From Sinorhizobium sp. (GTDB lineage Bacteria > Pseudomonadota > Alphaproteobacteria > Rhizobiales > Rhizobiaceae): a DNA stretch of 7,124 nucleotides. Below the pieces are notes generated by a model. That model had not been told where the DNA came from. It did no database searches and saw nothing but the letters and a program-made list of their open reading frames with translations. Both the position numbers and the translations under genes were made by a program. Of the stretch, positions 1 to 6,265 are shown one piece after another. The DNA lies in contig JAPSJG010000195.1 of NCBI GenBank assembly GCA_031178305.1, positions 1 through 7,124 of the forward strand, read 5' to 3'. The first letter of the stretch is position 1, and each line of letters begins with the position of its first letter.

Positions 1-1107
1 TTCGTGCTCACCATCTGCATCGGCGTCATCGGCTCCAACTCGCTGGCACTCGGGCCGATCGCACCGGAAGTGGCGGAGAGTCTTGGCGCCCCGGTTCCCG
101 TGGTGATGACGGCTTCCGCCGCCTTTGGGATCGGCACCGCAGCGAGCGCCGTCTTCCTCGGGCGCCTTATCGACCGCTATGGTCCGCGTCGCATGCTCGC
201 GGTGGCGCTGTTATTCCTTGCCACCGGGCTCGCCGGGAGCGCGTTCGCGCCGGCGCTTACGTTTTTGGTTGTTGCCCAGTTCATCGTCGGTATCGCCGCC
301 GGCGTCGCACTTCCCGCAATCTATACGCTGGCCTCGGTCATCGCGCCGGTCGGGCGGGAAAGCGAGACGATCGGCCTGGTCCTGACAGGCTGGACGCTGA
401 GCATGGTGGCTGGTGTCCCGCTGTCGGCGGCAATTGCCGATTTCGCCGGCTGGCGGATGGTCTACGTCGTGGTCTCCGCCGCAACGCTGATCGCCTGCGT
501 TGCCGTTCGGTTTACCGGGGTTCGTCAGGACTCGAGGGGCAAGGCGACATCGCCGCTTTCAGCGCTCGGCGTGCGCGGAGTCGCGCCGCTCTTGGTCTCC
601 TGCGCGGCCTTCATGGCGGCGTTCTACGGTGTCTACGCCTATATCGGCGACCATCTGCATGCCACACTCGGCCTCCCCCTTAGTGCGAACGGCCTGATTG
701 CAGCCTCCTATGGCCTCGGCTTCGGCGGCGCGGTCTTCCTCGACCGCCTGATCGATCGGTTCGGCGCAGGCAGGCTGCTGCCGGTGATTTTCCTGGCCGT
801 GGGCGGAGTCTATCTTTTGATGGCCGTTGCGAGCGGCTCCTATCCCGGCATGCTCGCCGTCGTCTTTCTCTGGGGGCTTGCCAACCATTTCGGCCTAAAC
901 GTGCTCATCATGCGGCTGACCGCGCTCGATCCGGCCAGACGCGGCGCGATCATGGGACTGAATAGCGGCGTCACCTATCTCGCCCTTTTCGCTGGCACCA
1001 TCGGCTTCGGCGCTGCTTATGCGGGTACGGCGTTTCCCATCCTGCCCTCGGCGGCGGCTGGTTTGATGCTGGCAGCCGCCCTCGCCGCTGCGCTCGCGCG
1101 GCGTTAA
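1..1107 (+). CDS. MFS transporter, DHA1-like, 5' end cut by the window edge
   Basis: This is an inner-membrane secondary transporter of the major facilitator superfamily, most like the proton-driven drug or sugar efflux branch (AraJ/DHA1 style); the substrate cannot be read from sequence. Counting residues from the GTG at 4, the canonical loop 2-3 motif A is GRLIDRYGPRR at about 53-63, and a degenerate second copy, DRLIDRFGAGR, lies near 247-257 at the equivalent point of the second six-helix half. The stretch with AGVPLSAAIADFAGWR (about 136-151) fits the helix 5 region, where AraJ-like exporters carry a glycine/proline motif followed by GWR. About twelve hydrophobic segments alternate with short loops, and a polar linker near 173-185 separates the halves. 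The first visible residues already lie in helix 1 and the frame is open through position 1, so the true start is upstream; the GTG at 4 is probably internal. The gene ends in TAA and converges on the DUF502 gene. Confidence 0.9.
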   Translation, partial: FVLTICIGVIGSNSLALGPIAPEVAESLGAPVPVVMTASAAFGIGTAASAVFLGRLIDRYGPRRMLAVALLFLATGLAGSAFAPALTFLVVAQFIVGIAAGVALPAIYTLASVIAPVGRESETIGLVLTGWTLSMVAGVPLSAAIADFAGWRMVYVVVSAATLIACVAVRFTGVRQDSRGKATSPLSALGVRGVAPLLVSCAAFMAAFYGVYAYIGDHLHATLGLPLSANGLIAASYGLGFGGAVFLDRLIDRFGAGRLLPVIFLAVGGVYLLMAVASGSYPGMLAVVFLWGLANHFGLNVLIMRLTALDPARRGAIMGLNSGVTYLALFAGTIGFGAAYAGTAFPILPSAAAGLMLAAALAAALARR

Positions 1108-1255
1108 TTCAAGCGCGCCTCTGAACCAAGGCTAACGCGCGGCCGGATTTCGGCCGCTGTCGGGCCGGAGCCGCTGTGGATGCAGCCCGACGCGGCCGTG
1201 CAGGTGCCCGAGGCGTTGGCGGCCGCTTGACCGCACGGCTTCGTCCGGCAAACCC
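1108..1255. other. Convergent intergenic gap, MFS gene to DUF502 gene
   Basis: These 148 bases lie between two convergent stop codons. The only clear structure is the GC-rich inverted repeat at 1139-1157. The frame of the MFS gene stays open for 40 codons after its TAA, to a TGA at 1228-1230. It has no start codon in good context and no recognisable motif, so I do not call a gene. I see no promoter or mobile-element end. Confidence 0.6.
1139..1157. terminator. Possible bidirectional terminator hairpin, no T-tract
   Basis: GCGGCCG and CGGCCGC form a perfect 7-bp stem around the 5-nt loop GATTT, 32 bp after the MFS stop codon and within the gap between convergent genes. Position and stem stability suit a shared transcription end. 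Neither strand has a run of T after the stem, so it is not a canonical intrinsic terminator. It could equally be a chance palindrome in GC-rich DNA. Confidence 0.3.
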
Positions 1256-1945
1256 TCAGGCAGTCTCATTCGCGACCGCGCGCGGCGGCGCATTGGCGAG
1301 CGGCGTGTGATCCGGCGCGACGAGACCGCCGGAAATCAAGAGCTTGGCAGCGTCCTCTGCGCTCATATGCAGCGGGATGATCTTTTCACGCGGCACGAAC
1401 AGCAGGAAACCGGCCGTCGGCAGCGGCGTCGGCGGCAGGAAAACGGCCACCATGTCCAAACCGCGATCCTTGAATCTCGCTGCGATCTCGCCCTTCACAT
1501 CGGTGGCGATGAAGACCAGCGACCAGAAGCCGGGGCTCGGATATTCGATCAGGCCGGCCTTCTTGAAGGAGGAAGACTGGTCCTGCAGCACCGTCTGGAA
1601 AATCTGCTTCAACGATTTGTAGATCGTCCGGACGAGCGGCATTCGATTGAGCAGCGATTCGCCAAAATGGACGATCGTTCGGCCGACGAGATTGGCGGTG
1701 AGGAACCCGACGAGGGTGATGACGACGATGGCAACGAGCAGTCCGAACCCCGGGATCGCCACCGGCAAATAATTGTCCGGATTGTAGAAGCTCGGCAGAT
1801 ACGGCTTCACCCAGCTATCGGCCCATTCGATGAAGGAGCGAACCAGCCACACCGTGATCGCCACAGGGGCGCAGATGATGAGGCCCGTCAGGAAATAGTT
1901 GCGCAGCCGTGATGCGATCATGCCGCCCTTGGAACCGTCCGTCAT
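1256..1945 (-). CDS. DUF502 family inner-membrane protein
   Basis: A 229-residue membrane protein of the DUF502 family (COG2928), whose biochemical function I do not know. Two strong hydrophobic helices lie at about 18-40 and 65-88, separated by a short loop rich in aromatics and prolines. The rest is a soluble domain with the family hallmarks: NRMPLVRTIYKSLKQ at 100-114, a GFWSLVFIATD strand near 139-149, and PPTPLPTAGFLLFVP at 171-185. I start at the ATG at 1945, which follows the GNAT stop by 17 nt and has a GGTGG element about 10 nt upstream. The frame is open further to 2053, but that would overlap the GNAT gene by about 90 bp with residues unlike the family. A second ATG at codon 9 (1921-1919), preceded by AAGGG, is a realistic alternative start. 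It is the last gene of the likely glmS-GNAT-DUF502 transcript. From memory, DUF502 genes often sit near glmS or recG in alphaproteobacteria, which hints at an envelope role without proving one. Confidence 0.88.
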   Translation of the reverse strand: MTDGSKGGMIASRLRNYFLTGLIICAPVAITVWLVRSFIEWADSWVKPYLPSFYNPDNYLPVAIPGFGLLVAIVVITLVGFLTANLVGRTIVHFGESLLNRMPLVRTIYKSLKQIFQTVLQDQSSSFKKAGLIEYPSPGFWSLVFIATDVKGEIAARFKDRGLDMVAVFLPPTPLPTAGFLLFVPREKIIPLHMSAEDAAKLLISGGLVAPDHTPLANAPPRAVANETA

Positions 1946-1962
1946 GCCTATGCCACCAAACC

Positions 1963-2460
1963 TCAGACCGGCTCGAAAGCCGCATGGTAAGCAACCGTGC
2001 CCGAAACCATTTCTCCCGACAAGACCAGGGCCATGAAATATTGCGGCGCACAACCGGGAAAGATAAGACCGGGTTCGCTGCGGAATCCGAACTTCCCGTA
2101 GAACTCCGGCTCCCCTACCACGACACAGCCGACCGCCCCGGCATCCCGCAGCCGTGCAAGGCCGCGGCGGATGAGTTCACTACCGACGCCACGCCCTTGC
2201 CTGTCCGGCCGGACGGATACGGGACCGAGCCCGTACCAGCCGGCGGCTGTGGGCGTGATCGTCACCGGTGAAAAGGCGATATGGCCGATCACCTCACCCG
2301 CTTCTTCGGCGACGAGAGAGAGGCTCAGGGCAGCGTTGGCGCGCAGGCGCTCGATAATCAGCGGTTCGGTCTGGTCACTGTGCGGGTGACCGGCGAAGGC
2401 GGCGGCCGTGATTGAGCCGATCGCCGCCACGTCGACATCCCTCTCCGGCCGGATGATCAT
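1963..2460 (-). CDS. GNAT family N-acetyltransferase (YhbS-like)
   Basis: A 165-residue cytoplasmic acetyl-CoA-dependent acetyltransferase with a single GNAT fold. The N-terminal strand and first helix are IIRPERDVDVAAIGSITAAA. The acetyl-CoA pyrophosphate-binding motif is V-R-P-D-R-Q-G-R-G-V-G at about 83-93, in the family pattern Q/R-x-x-G-x-G/A. The segment VVGEPEFYGKFGF at about 114-126 is typical of the YhbS/COG3153 subgroup. The acceptor substrate cannot be predicted; a small-molecule amine or a protein amine is possible. The ATG overlaps the glmS stop as ATGA (2457-2460), so translation is probably coupled to glmS; only a weak GGTGA lies about 11 nt upstream. DUF502 follows after 17 nt. 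Because GlmS makes an amino sugar, a role on glucosamine compounds is conceivable, but no residue seen here points to sugar binding. Confidence 0.9.
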   Translation of the reverse strand: MIIRPERDVDVAAIGSITAAAFAGHPHSDQTEPLIIERLRANAALSLSLVAEEAGEVIGHIAFSPVTITPTAAGWYGLGPVSVRPDRQGRGVGSELIRRGLARLRDAGAVGCVVVGEPEFYGKFGFRSEPGLIFPGCAPQYFMALVLSGEMVSGTVAYHAAFEPV

Positions 2461-4283
2461 TCGACGGTCACCGATTTCGCCAGGTTGCGCGGCTGGTCGA
2501 CGTCGGTGCCCATGAAGACCGCCGTGTGATAGGCGAGAAGCTGGACCGGCAGCGAGAAGATCATCGGTGCCACGATCTCGTCGACGTTCGGCAACACGAT
2601 CGTATGCATCGTATCGAGCGTCGTGGCGGCGGCGCCCTTTTCGTCGGTGATGAGGATGATCCTCCCGCCGCGGGCCGCGACCTCCTGCATGTTGGAGACC
2701 GTCTTGTCGAAGAAGCGGTCATGCGGGGCAATAACGATGACGGGCATGTTCTCGTCGATGAGCGCAATCGGCCCGTGCTTCAGCTCGCCGGCGGCATAGC
2801 CTTCCGCATGTATGTAGGAAATCTCCTTGAGCTTCAGCGCGCCTTCCATTGCCAGCGGGAAGCTGGTGCCGCGGCCGAGATAGAGTACGTCCCGGCATTT
2901 GGCGAGCTCGCGCGACAGGAATTCGATCTTTGGCTGAATACTGTTCAGCACTCGACTCATCAGACGCGGCATCTCGGCGAGGCTCTTGACCATCGCCTGC
3001 TCTTCCTCTTCGCCGAGCGTGCCGCGGGCCCTGCCCGCCGCAATCGCAAGCGAGGCAAGGACCGCGAGTTGGCAGGTGAAGGCCTTCGTCGAGGCAACGC
3101 CGATCTCAGGCCCCGCAAGGATCGGGAAGACGGCGTCCGATTCGCGCGCGATGGTCGATTCGCGCGTGTTGACGACGGCGCCGATCTTCAGGCCATGCTC
3201 CTTGCAATAGCGGAGCGACGCCAGCGTATCGGCGGTCTCGCCCGACTGCGAGATGAAGAGCGCTGCCGATTGCGGCGAGAGCGGAATCTCGCGGTAGCGG
3301 AATTCCGAAGCGACATCGATCTCGACCGGCAGGCGCGCATAGCGCTCGAACCAATATTTGCCGATCAGCCCGGCCAGATAGGCAGTGCCGCAGGCGGAGA
3401 TCGCAAGGCTCGGCACCTTGGCGAAGTCGATCACGCCGGAGACCGGAAGCACGCGGTTCTCGATGAAATTGACGTAATGGCCGAGCGCATGGGAGATGAC
3501 TTCCGGCTGCTCGTGGATTTCCTTCTCCATGAAATGGCGGTGATTGCCCTTGTCGATCATGTAGGCGGCGGCCATCGAGATCTGGCGGGGACGTGTGACG
3601 AGATTGCCGTCGATGTCGAAAATATGCACGCTGGCCCTGCCGATGACCGCCCAATCGCCGTCGACCAGATAGGTGATCTCATTGGTGAAGGGCGCGAGCG
3701 CAATCGCGTCCGAACCCAGGAACATTTCGCCCTCGCCATGGCCGATCGCCAGCGGCGGGCCGTTACGCGCCGCCATGATGGTCGAGGGATCGTCCTCGAA
3801 TAGGACGGCCAGTGCGTAGGCGCCGCTAACGCGCTTCAACATGGCATGCATCGCCTCGCGCCGCCCCATGCCCTCGCGGCGGAAGCTTGCGAGAAGTTGC
3901 GCGACGACCTCGGTGTCCGTTTCCGTCTGGAACTCGGCCCCCGCGGAGGCCAGTTCGGCCTTCAGCTCGGCGAAGTTCTCGATGATGCCGTTGTGGACGA
4001 CTGCGACGCCGTCGGTGAAATGCGGGTGGGCGTTGCGCTCCGTCGGCGCTCCGTGGGTCGCCCAGCGCGTGTGGGCGATGCCGATGGTTCCCGCCAAAGG
4101 CTCCTCTCTCAACTTACCCTCGAGGTTGACCAGCTTTCCTTCAGCACGCCGGCGGTGCAATTCGCCGTCTTTGATCGTCGCCACGCCCGCCGAATCATAA
4201 CCCCGGTATTCCAGGCGCTTCAATGCATCGACGAGCCGCTCCGAAACCGGCTGGCTCCCCACGATCCCAACAATCCCGCACAT
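2457..4283 (-). CDS. glmS: Glutamine--fructose-6-phosphate aminotransferase (isomerizing)
   Basis: GlmS converts fructose-6-phosphate and glutamine to glucosamine-6-phosphate and glutamate, the committed step to UDP-GlcNAc, in the cytoplasm. The 608-residue product has the family's usual length and layout. The class II glutaminase domain covers about 2-220, with Cys2 as the N-terminal nucleophile, HTRWATHG at 71-78, HNGIIENF at 97-104 and Asp123 in ETDTEV. Two SIS domains follow at about 285-420 and 455-598, with the sugar-phosphate motifs CGTA (298-301) and SQSGETADT (346-354), the EGALKLKE segment (480-487), and the conserved tail NLAKSVTVE with Lys603. The start at 4283 is fixed because Met must be followed directly by the catalytic Cys, and GGAG lies 6 nt upstream. 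The frame is open to 4370, but that extension would bury the nucleophile and begin inside the repeat. The gene heads a unit with the GNAT and DUF502 genes. I see no truncation or missing catalytic residue. Confidence 0.98.
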   Translation of the reverse strand: MCGIVGIVGSQPVSERLVDALKRLEYRGYDSAGVATIKDGELHRRRAEGKLVNLEGKLREEPLAGTIGIAHTRWATHGAPTERNAHPHFTDGVAVVHNGIIENFAELKAELASAGAEFQTETDTEVVAQLLASFRREGMGRREAMHAMLKRVSGAYALAVLFEDDPSTIMAARNGPPLAIGHGEGEMFLGSDAIALAPFTNEITYLVDGDWAVIGRASVHIFDIDGNLVTRPRQISMAAAYMIDKGNHRHFMEKEIHEQPEVISHALGHYVNFIENRVLPVSGVIDFAKVPSLAISACGTAYLAGLIGKYWFERYARLPVEIDVASEFRYREIPLSPQSAALFISQSGETADTLASLRYCKEHGLKIGAVVNTRESTIARESDAVFPILAGPEIGVASTKAFTCQLAVLASLAIAAGRARGTLGEEEEQAMVKSLAEMPRLMSRVLNSIQPKIEFLSRELAKCRDVLYLGRGTSFPLAMEGALKLKEISYIHAEGYAAGELKHGPIALIDENMPVIVIAPHDRFFDKTVSNMQEVAARGGRIILITDEKGAAATTLDTMHTIVLPNVDEIVAPMIFSLPVQLLAYHTAVFMGTDVDQPRNLAKSVTVE

Positions 4284-4289
4284 ATAGAA

Positions 4290-4293
4290 CTCC
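4290..4293 (-). promoter_or_regulatory. glmS: glmS ribosome binding site (GGAG)
   Basis: On the minus strand GGAG stands 6 nt before the ATG at 4283. It supports the start that exposes Cys2 as the glutaminase nucleophile over the longer open frame. Confidence 0.7.
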
Positions 4294-4329
4294 GCATTCC
4301 TTTCCACGCCGACACGGCGCGACAGATCA

Positions 4330-4431
4330 CTACTGCATGTGTCCTTGTATCGACCTCGATTTAAGGACACGCAGCGAATTCAAAGTGCTACAGCTATCTT
4401 TACACGTCCGATAAGACGCGCGGCGCTGTAG
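4330..4431. repeat. Palindromic intergenic repeat, copy A (upstream of glmS)
   Basis: About 102 bp that align with 6124-6232 at roughly 85% identity by hand count, in the same orientation, with a 6-nt deletion after 4368. It has two hairpins. The first, 4341-4352 with 4357-4368, is 12 positions long with one G-T wobble and one T-T mismatch around the loop ACCT. The second has a perfect 8-bp outer stem, GCTACAGC (4387-4394) with GCTGTAGC (4425-4432), and an inner CACGTC/GACG stem that has decayed compared with copy B. The modular palindromic form resembles short intergenic elements I remember as abundant in Sinorhizobium (RIME-type or similar); I am not sure of the exact family name. It ends 47 bp from the glmS start codon, so it probably lies largely in the glmS leader. 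Confidence 0.85.
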
Positions 4432-4439
4432 CAAGACAA
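4411..4439 (-). promoter_or_regulatory. glmS: Candidate sigma-70 promoter for glmS
   Basis: On the minus strand TTGTCT (4439-4434) and TCTTAT (4416-4411) are spaced by exactly 17 nt, each matching the consensus at 4 of 6 positions. Transcription would start near 4404 and leave a leader of about 120 nt. The -35 box lies just outside repeat copy A and the -10 box inside its second hairpin. Matches of this quality occur by chance, so this is a proposal only. A promoter somewhere in the gap is likely because glmS is 329 bp from glmU. Confidence 0.3.
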
Positions 4440-4612
4440 GAAAACTGCGCATGGCTGCCCGTCTCGCCAAATCATGAGACCACGTCAGCGGTCAGCCAGC
4501 CTGCTGTCGTCTGCCCAAAGGCGGGTGCCGCCCTCTCGAAGACTTGGTAGCGAAATTCGCGCGCGAGACAATCCGCCGTGATTTCACTTTCAGTTTCAAT
4601 GTTTAACGCGGG
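4432..4612. other. Rest of the glmU-glmS intergenic gap
   Basis: The full gap, 4284-4612, is 329 bp. Outside the repeat and the candidate promoter I find only minor structure: a GTCTC/GAGAC inverted repeat at 4461-4480, a small hairpin at 4519-4533, and the short palindrome GCGAAATTCGC at 4550-4560. No open frame with a ribosome site and no RNA gene is recognisable. There is no glmS ribozyme core that I can identify. Confidence 0.55.
4519..4533 (-). terminator. Weak candidate terminator of glmU
   Basis: About 80 bp after the glmU stop, the minus strand reads GGCGG-CAC-CCGCC, a perfect 5-bp stem with a 3-nt loop. The bases right after it are TTT, the first of which could add a G-U pair to the stem, and then GGG. 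The stem is short and the T-run minimal. Rho-dependent termination, or read-through into glmS, is as likely. Confidence 0.22.
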
Positions 4613-5983
4613 CTACTCGGCAGCCTTCGCCCTTTTCCTGGCTGCCTTCTCGGACTCGTAGCGCTCCCGCAAAATGGGCGCGCGGCCCGGCTTTACCTCC
4701 TGACGAGCGCGCCCAAACGCAACGGCATCCGCCGGTACGTCCTGGGTGATCACGCTGCCGGAAGCGACGAGCGCGCCGTCACCGATCGTAACCGGCGCCA
4801 CCAGCGACGAGTTCGATCCGATGAAGGTGTCCTCGCCAATGTGGGTCATGTGCTTGTTTACGCCGTCATAGTTGCAGGTGATCGTTCCGGCACCGATGTT
4901 CGACCCGGCCCCGACAGAGGCATCGCCGATATAGGTCAGGTGGTTGACCTTGGCGCCGGCGCCGATCTCGGCCTTCTTCACCTCGCAGAAGTTGCCGACC
5001 TTCGCCTTCGGACCGAGATCGGCTCCCGGGCGAAGGCGGGCGAACGGCCCCACGGTTGCGCCGGCGCGAATATACGCCCCTTCGACATGCGAGAAGGCGT
5101 GAATCACCGCGCCGCTTTCGACCCTGACGCCGGGTCCGAAGACGACGTTCGGCTCCACCAGAACATCCTGCGCAAGTTCGGTGTCCCAGGCGAGGAAGAC
5201 AGTCTCCGGCGCGATCATCGATACGCCGGCGAGCATCAGCTCATGGCGGCGGCGCTGCTGCCACAGCCGTTCGATATAGGCGAGCTCGGCACGGGTGTTG
5301 CAGCCGGTCAACTCCTCCTCCGGCGCCTGGACCGCGACTGTCCGCCCGTCGAGCGAGCGGACGATCTCCACGAGGTCGGTGAGGTAATACTCGCCCTTGG
5401 CATTCGCATTGCCGATGCGGCCGAGGAGATCGAGCGCTTTGCGCCCGTCAATCGCCATCAGCCCGCCATTGCAATAGGTGATGTGACGCTCTTCTTCGGA
5501 GGCATCCTTGTGCTCGCGGATCGCGAGGAGCTCACCGTTATCGACGATCAGGCGCCCGTAACCGGTCGGATCTGCCGCCTCGAATCCGATTACGACCACA
5601 TCATTGCCTTCGGCCAATTTCTCGCGCGCCGCCCTGAGCGGGGCAGCCGTGATAAGCGGCGTATCGCCGAAGACGACCAGGATGTCGTCATAGCCCTTCT
5701 CGATCGCCGCGCGCGCCGCAAGCACGGCATGCGCCGTACCGAGCCGCTCCTGCTGCAGCACCGCCGTAACCGCGATGGCGTCGTTGTTCGCGGCCGCAGC
5801 GACCGCGTCCGCGTCGCGGCCGACGACCAGGGCCACATCCGAAATGGAGGCGCTTGCCAGCGCGTCGACGACATGCGCGATCATCGGCCTGCCTGCTACC
5901 GGATGCAGGACCTTCGACATTGCCGATTTCATCCGCGTGCTTTCCCCAGCTGCCAGGATGATCGCCAGGCAAGTCCGTTCCAT
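4613..5983 (-). CDS. glmU: Bifunctional N-acetylglucosamine-1-P uridyltransferase / glucosamine-1-P acetyltransferase
   Basis: GlmU carries out the last two steps to UDP-GlcNAc: acetylation of glucosamine-1-phosphate, then UMP transfer from UTP. The 456-residue protein is complete. Its N-terminal Rossmann-like pyrophosphorylase domain (about 5-232) has the nucleotide loop LAAGESTRMKS at 10-20, Lys24, GDTPL at 106-110 with the metal-binding Asp107, YCNGG at 170-174, GEYYLTD at 197-203 and Asn229. A linker helix with WQQRRRHE leads to the left-handed beta helix of hexapeptide repeats (about 255-435). That domain holds RLRPG (316-320), GNFCEVKKAEIG (330-341), the probable acetyltransferase base His348 in NHLTYIG, and the NYDG turn (371-374). 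A short basic tail, KAARKRAKAAE, ends it. The start at 5983 is supported by AAGGAG 9 nt upstream. The loop has ESTRM where the usual family pattern is GxGTRM with a second glycine; I recall the same variant in other rhizobia. glmU is separated by 282 bp from the Na/Pi gene and 329 bp from glmS, so it probably has its own promoter. Confidence 0.98.
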   Translation of the reverse strand: MERTCLAIILAAGESTRMKSAMSKVLHPVAGRPMIAHVVDALASASISDVALVVGRDADAVAAAANNDAIAVTAVLQQERLGTAHAVLAARAAIEKGYDDILVVFGDTPLITAAPLRAAREKLAEGNDVVVIGFEAADPTGYGRLIVDNGELLAIREHKDASEEERHITYCNGGLMAIDGRKALDLLGRIGNANAKGEYYLTDLVEIVRSLDGRTVAVQAPEEELTGCNTRAELAYIERLWQQRRRHELMLAGVSMIAPETVFLAWDTELAQDVLVEPNVVFGPGVRVESGAVIHAFSHVEGAYIRAGATVGPFARLRPGADLGPKAKVGNFCEVKKAEIGAGAKVNHLTYIGDASVGAGSNIGAGTITCNYDGVNKHMTHIGEDTFIGSNSSLVAPVTIGDGALVASGSVITQDVPADAVAFGRARQEVKPGRAPILRERYESEKAARKRAKAAE

Positions 5984-5992
5984 GCTCTTGTT

Positions 5993-5998
5993 CTCCTT
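5993..5998 (-). promoter_or_regulatory. glmU: glmU ribosome binding site (AAGGAG)
   Basis: A near-perfect Shine-Dalgarno, AAGGAG on the minus strand, sits 9 nt before the ATG at 5983 and fixes the GlmU start. It is the strongest ribosome site I see in the window. Confidence 0.8.
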
Positions 5999-6009
5999 GG
6001 TATTCTTCT

Positions 6010-6033
6010 ACGGGCGTTTCCTTTCGTGCCCGT
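6010..6033 (-). promoter_or_regulatory. Inverted repeat in the glmU leader
   Basis: ACGGGC (6010-6015) and GCCCGT (6028-6033) are perfect 6-bp arms around a 12-nt purine-rich loop on the transcript strand, 26-50 nt upstream of the glmU ATG and just before the AAGGAG site. It could be a leader hairpin or a protein operator. Chance is a serious alternative at this GC content. The rest of the gap up to the repeat (6034-6123) shows no promoter that I can call with confidence. Confidence 0.3.
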
Positions 6034-6123
6034 CGCAAGATTCGTCCCAGCCAACATATTGCGACCAGGGCAATTCGCCCAATCACGTCGCATTAATCCG
6101 GTTAAAACGCAATCGCTCAGGGC

Positions 6124-6232
6124 CTACTGCATGTCTCCTTGAATCGAACCCGATTTAAGGACAAAGACAGGCAGCGATGCAAAGTGCTGCAGCGAGCACT
6201 TTGCGCGTCTGATAAGACGCGCTGCGCCGTCG
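6124..6232. repeat. Palindromic intergenic repeat, copy B (upstream of glmU)
   Basis: About 109 bp matching copy A at 4330-4431 in the same orientation. The first hairpin is 6136-6146 with 6151-6161, an 11-bp stem with one G-T wobble around the loop AACC. The second is GCGCGTCT (6203-6210) with AGACGCGC (6215-6222), a perfect 8-bp stem around GATA. The outer stem that is perfect in copy A is broken here. Instead, GCAAAGTGCT (6179-6188) and AGCACTTTGC (6195-6204) make a perfect 10-bp stem around GCAGCG. The copy lies between the Na/Pi gene, whose stop is 33 bp away, and glmU, whose start is 140 bp away. It may act as a transcription end for the former, though no T-run follows the stems. Confidence 0.85.
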
Positions 6233-6265
6233 TGACTGGGCGTCACGGCCGCCAACGGGGCGACG

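Noticed and set aside
1108..1230. Open read-through after the MFS stop codon, as a possible truncated tail or small gene
   Set aside because: Forty open codons are unremarkable at this GC content; there is no start with a ribosome site, and the MFS protein already has a full second half.
1946..2053. N-terminal extension of the DUF502 protein by 36 residues
   Set aside because: It would overlap the GNAT gene by about 90 bp, and its residues read as an out-of-frame translation of that gene.
2526..3803. 425-codon open frame on the + strand
   Set aside because: It lies entirely antisense to glmS. The product is Arg/Asp/His-rich with no domain, the usual shadow of a GC-rich gene whose third positions are G or C.
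4284..4370. N-terminal extension of GlmS by 29 residues
   Set aside because: GlmS needs Cys directly after the initiator Met as its nucleophile. The extension would start inside repeat copy A, and a good GGAG site serves the ATG at 4283.
4284..4612. glmS ribozyme or riboswitch upstream of glmS
   Set aside because: I cannot recognise the ribozyme core or its cleavage-site context; the hairpins present are explained by the dispersed repeat. The ribozyme is essentially a Firmicutes feature.
4841..6142. 433-codon open frame on the + strand
   Set aside because: It is antisense to glmU over nearly its whole length, low in hydrophobic order, and runs through the repeat-bearing leader; a codon-bias shadow.
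4330..6232. Repeats as ends of a composite transposon carrying glmU
   Set aside because: No transposase lies between the copies, they are direct, I see no target duplications, and glmU is a native housekeeping gene with composition like its neighbours.
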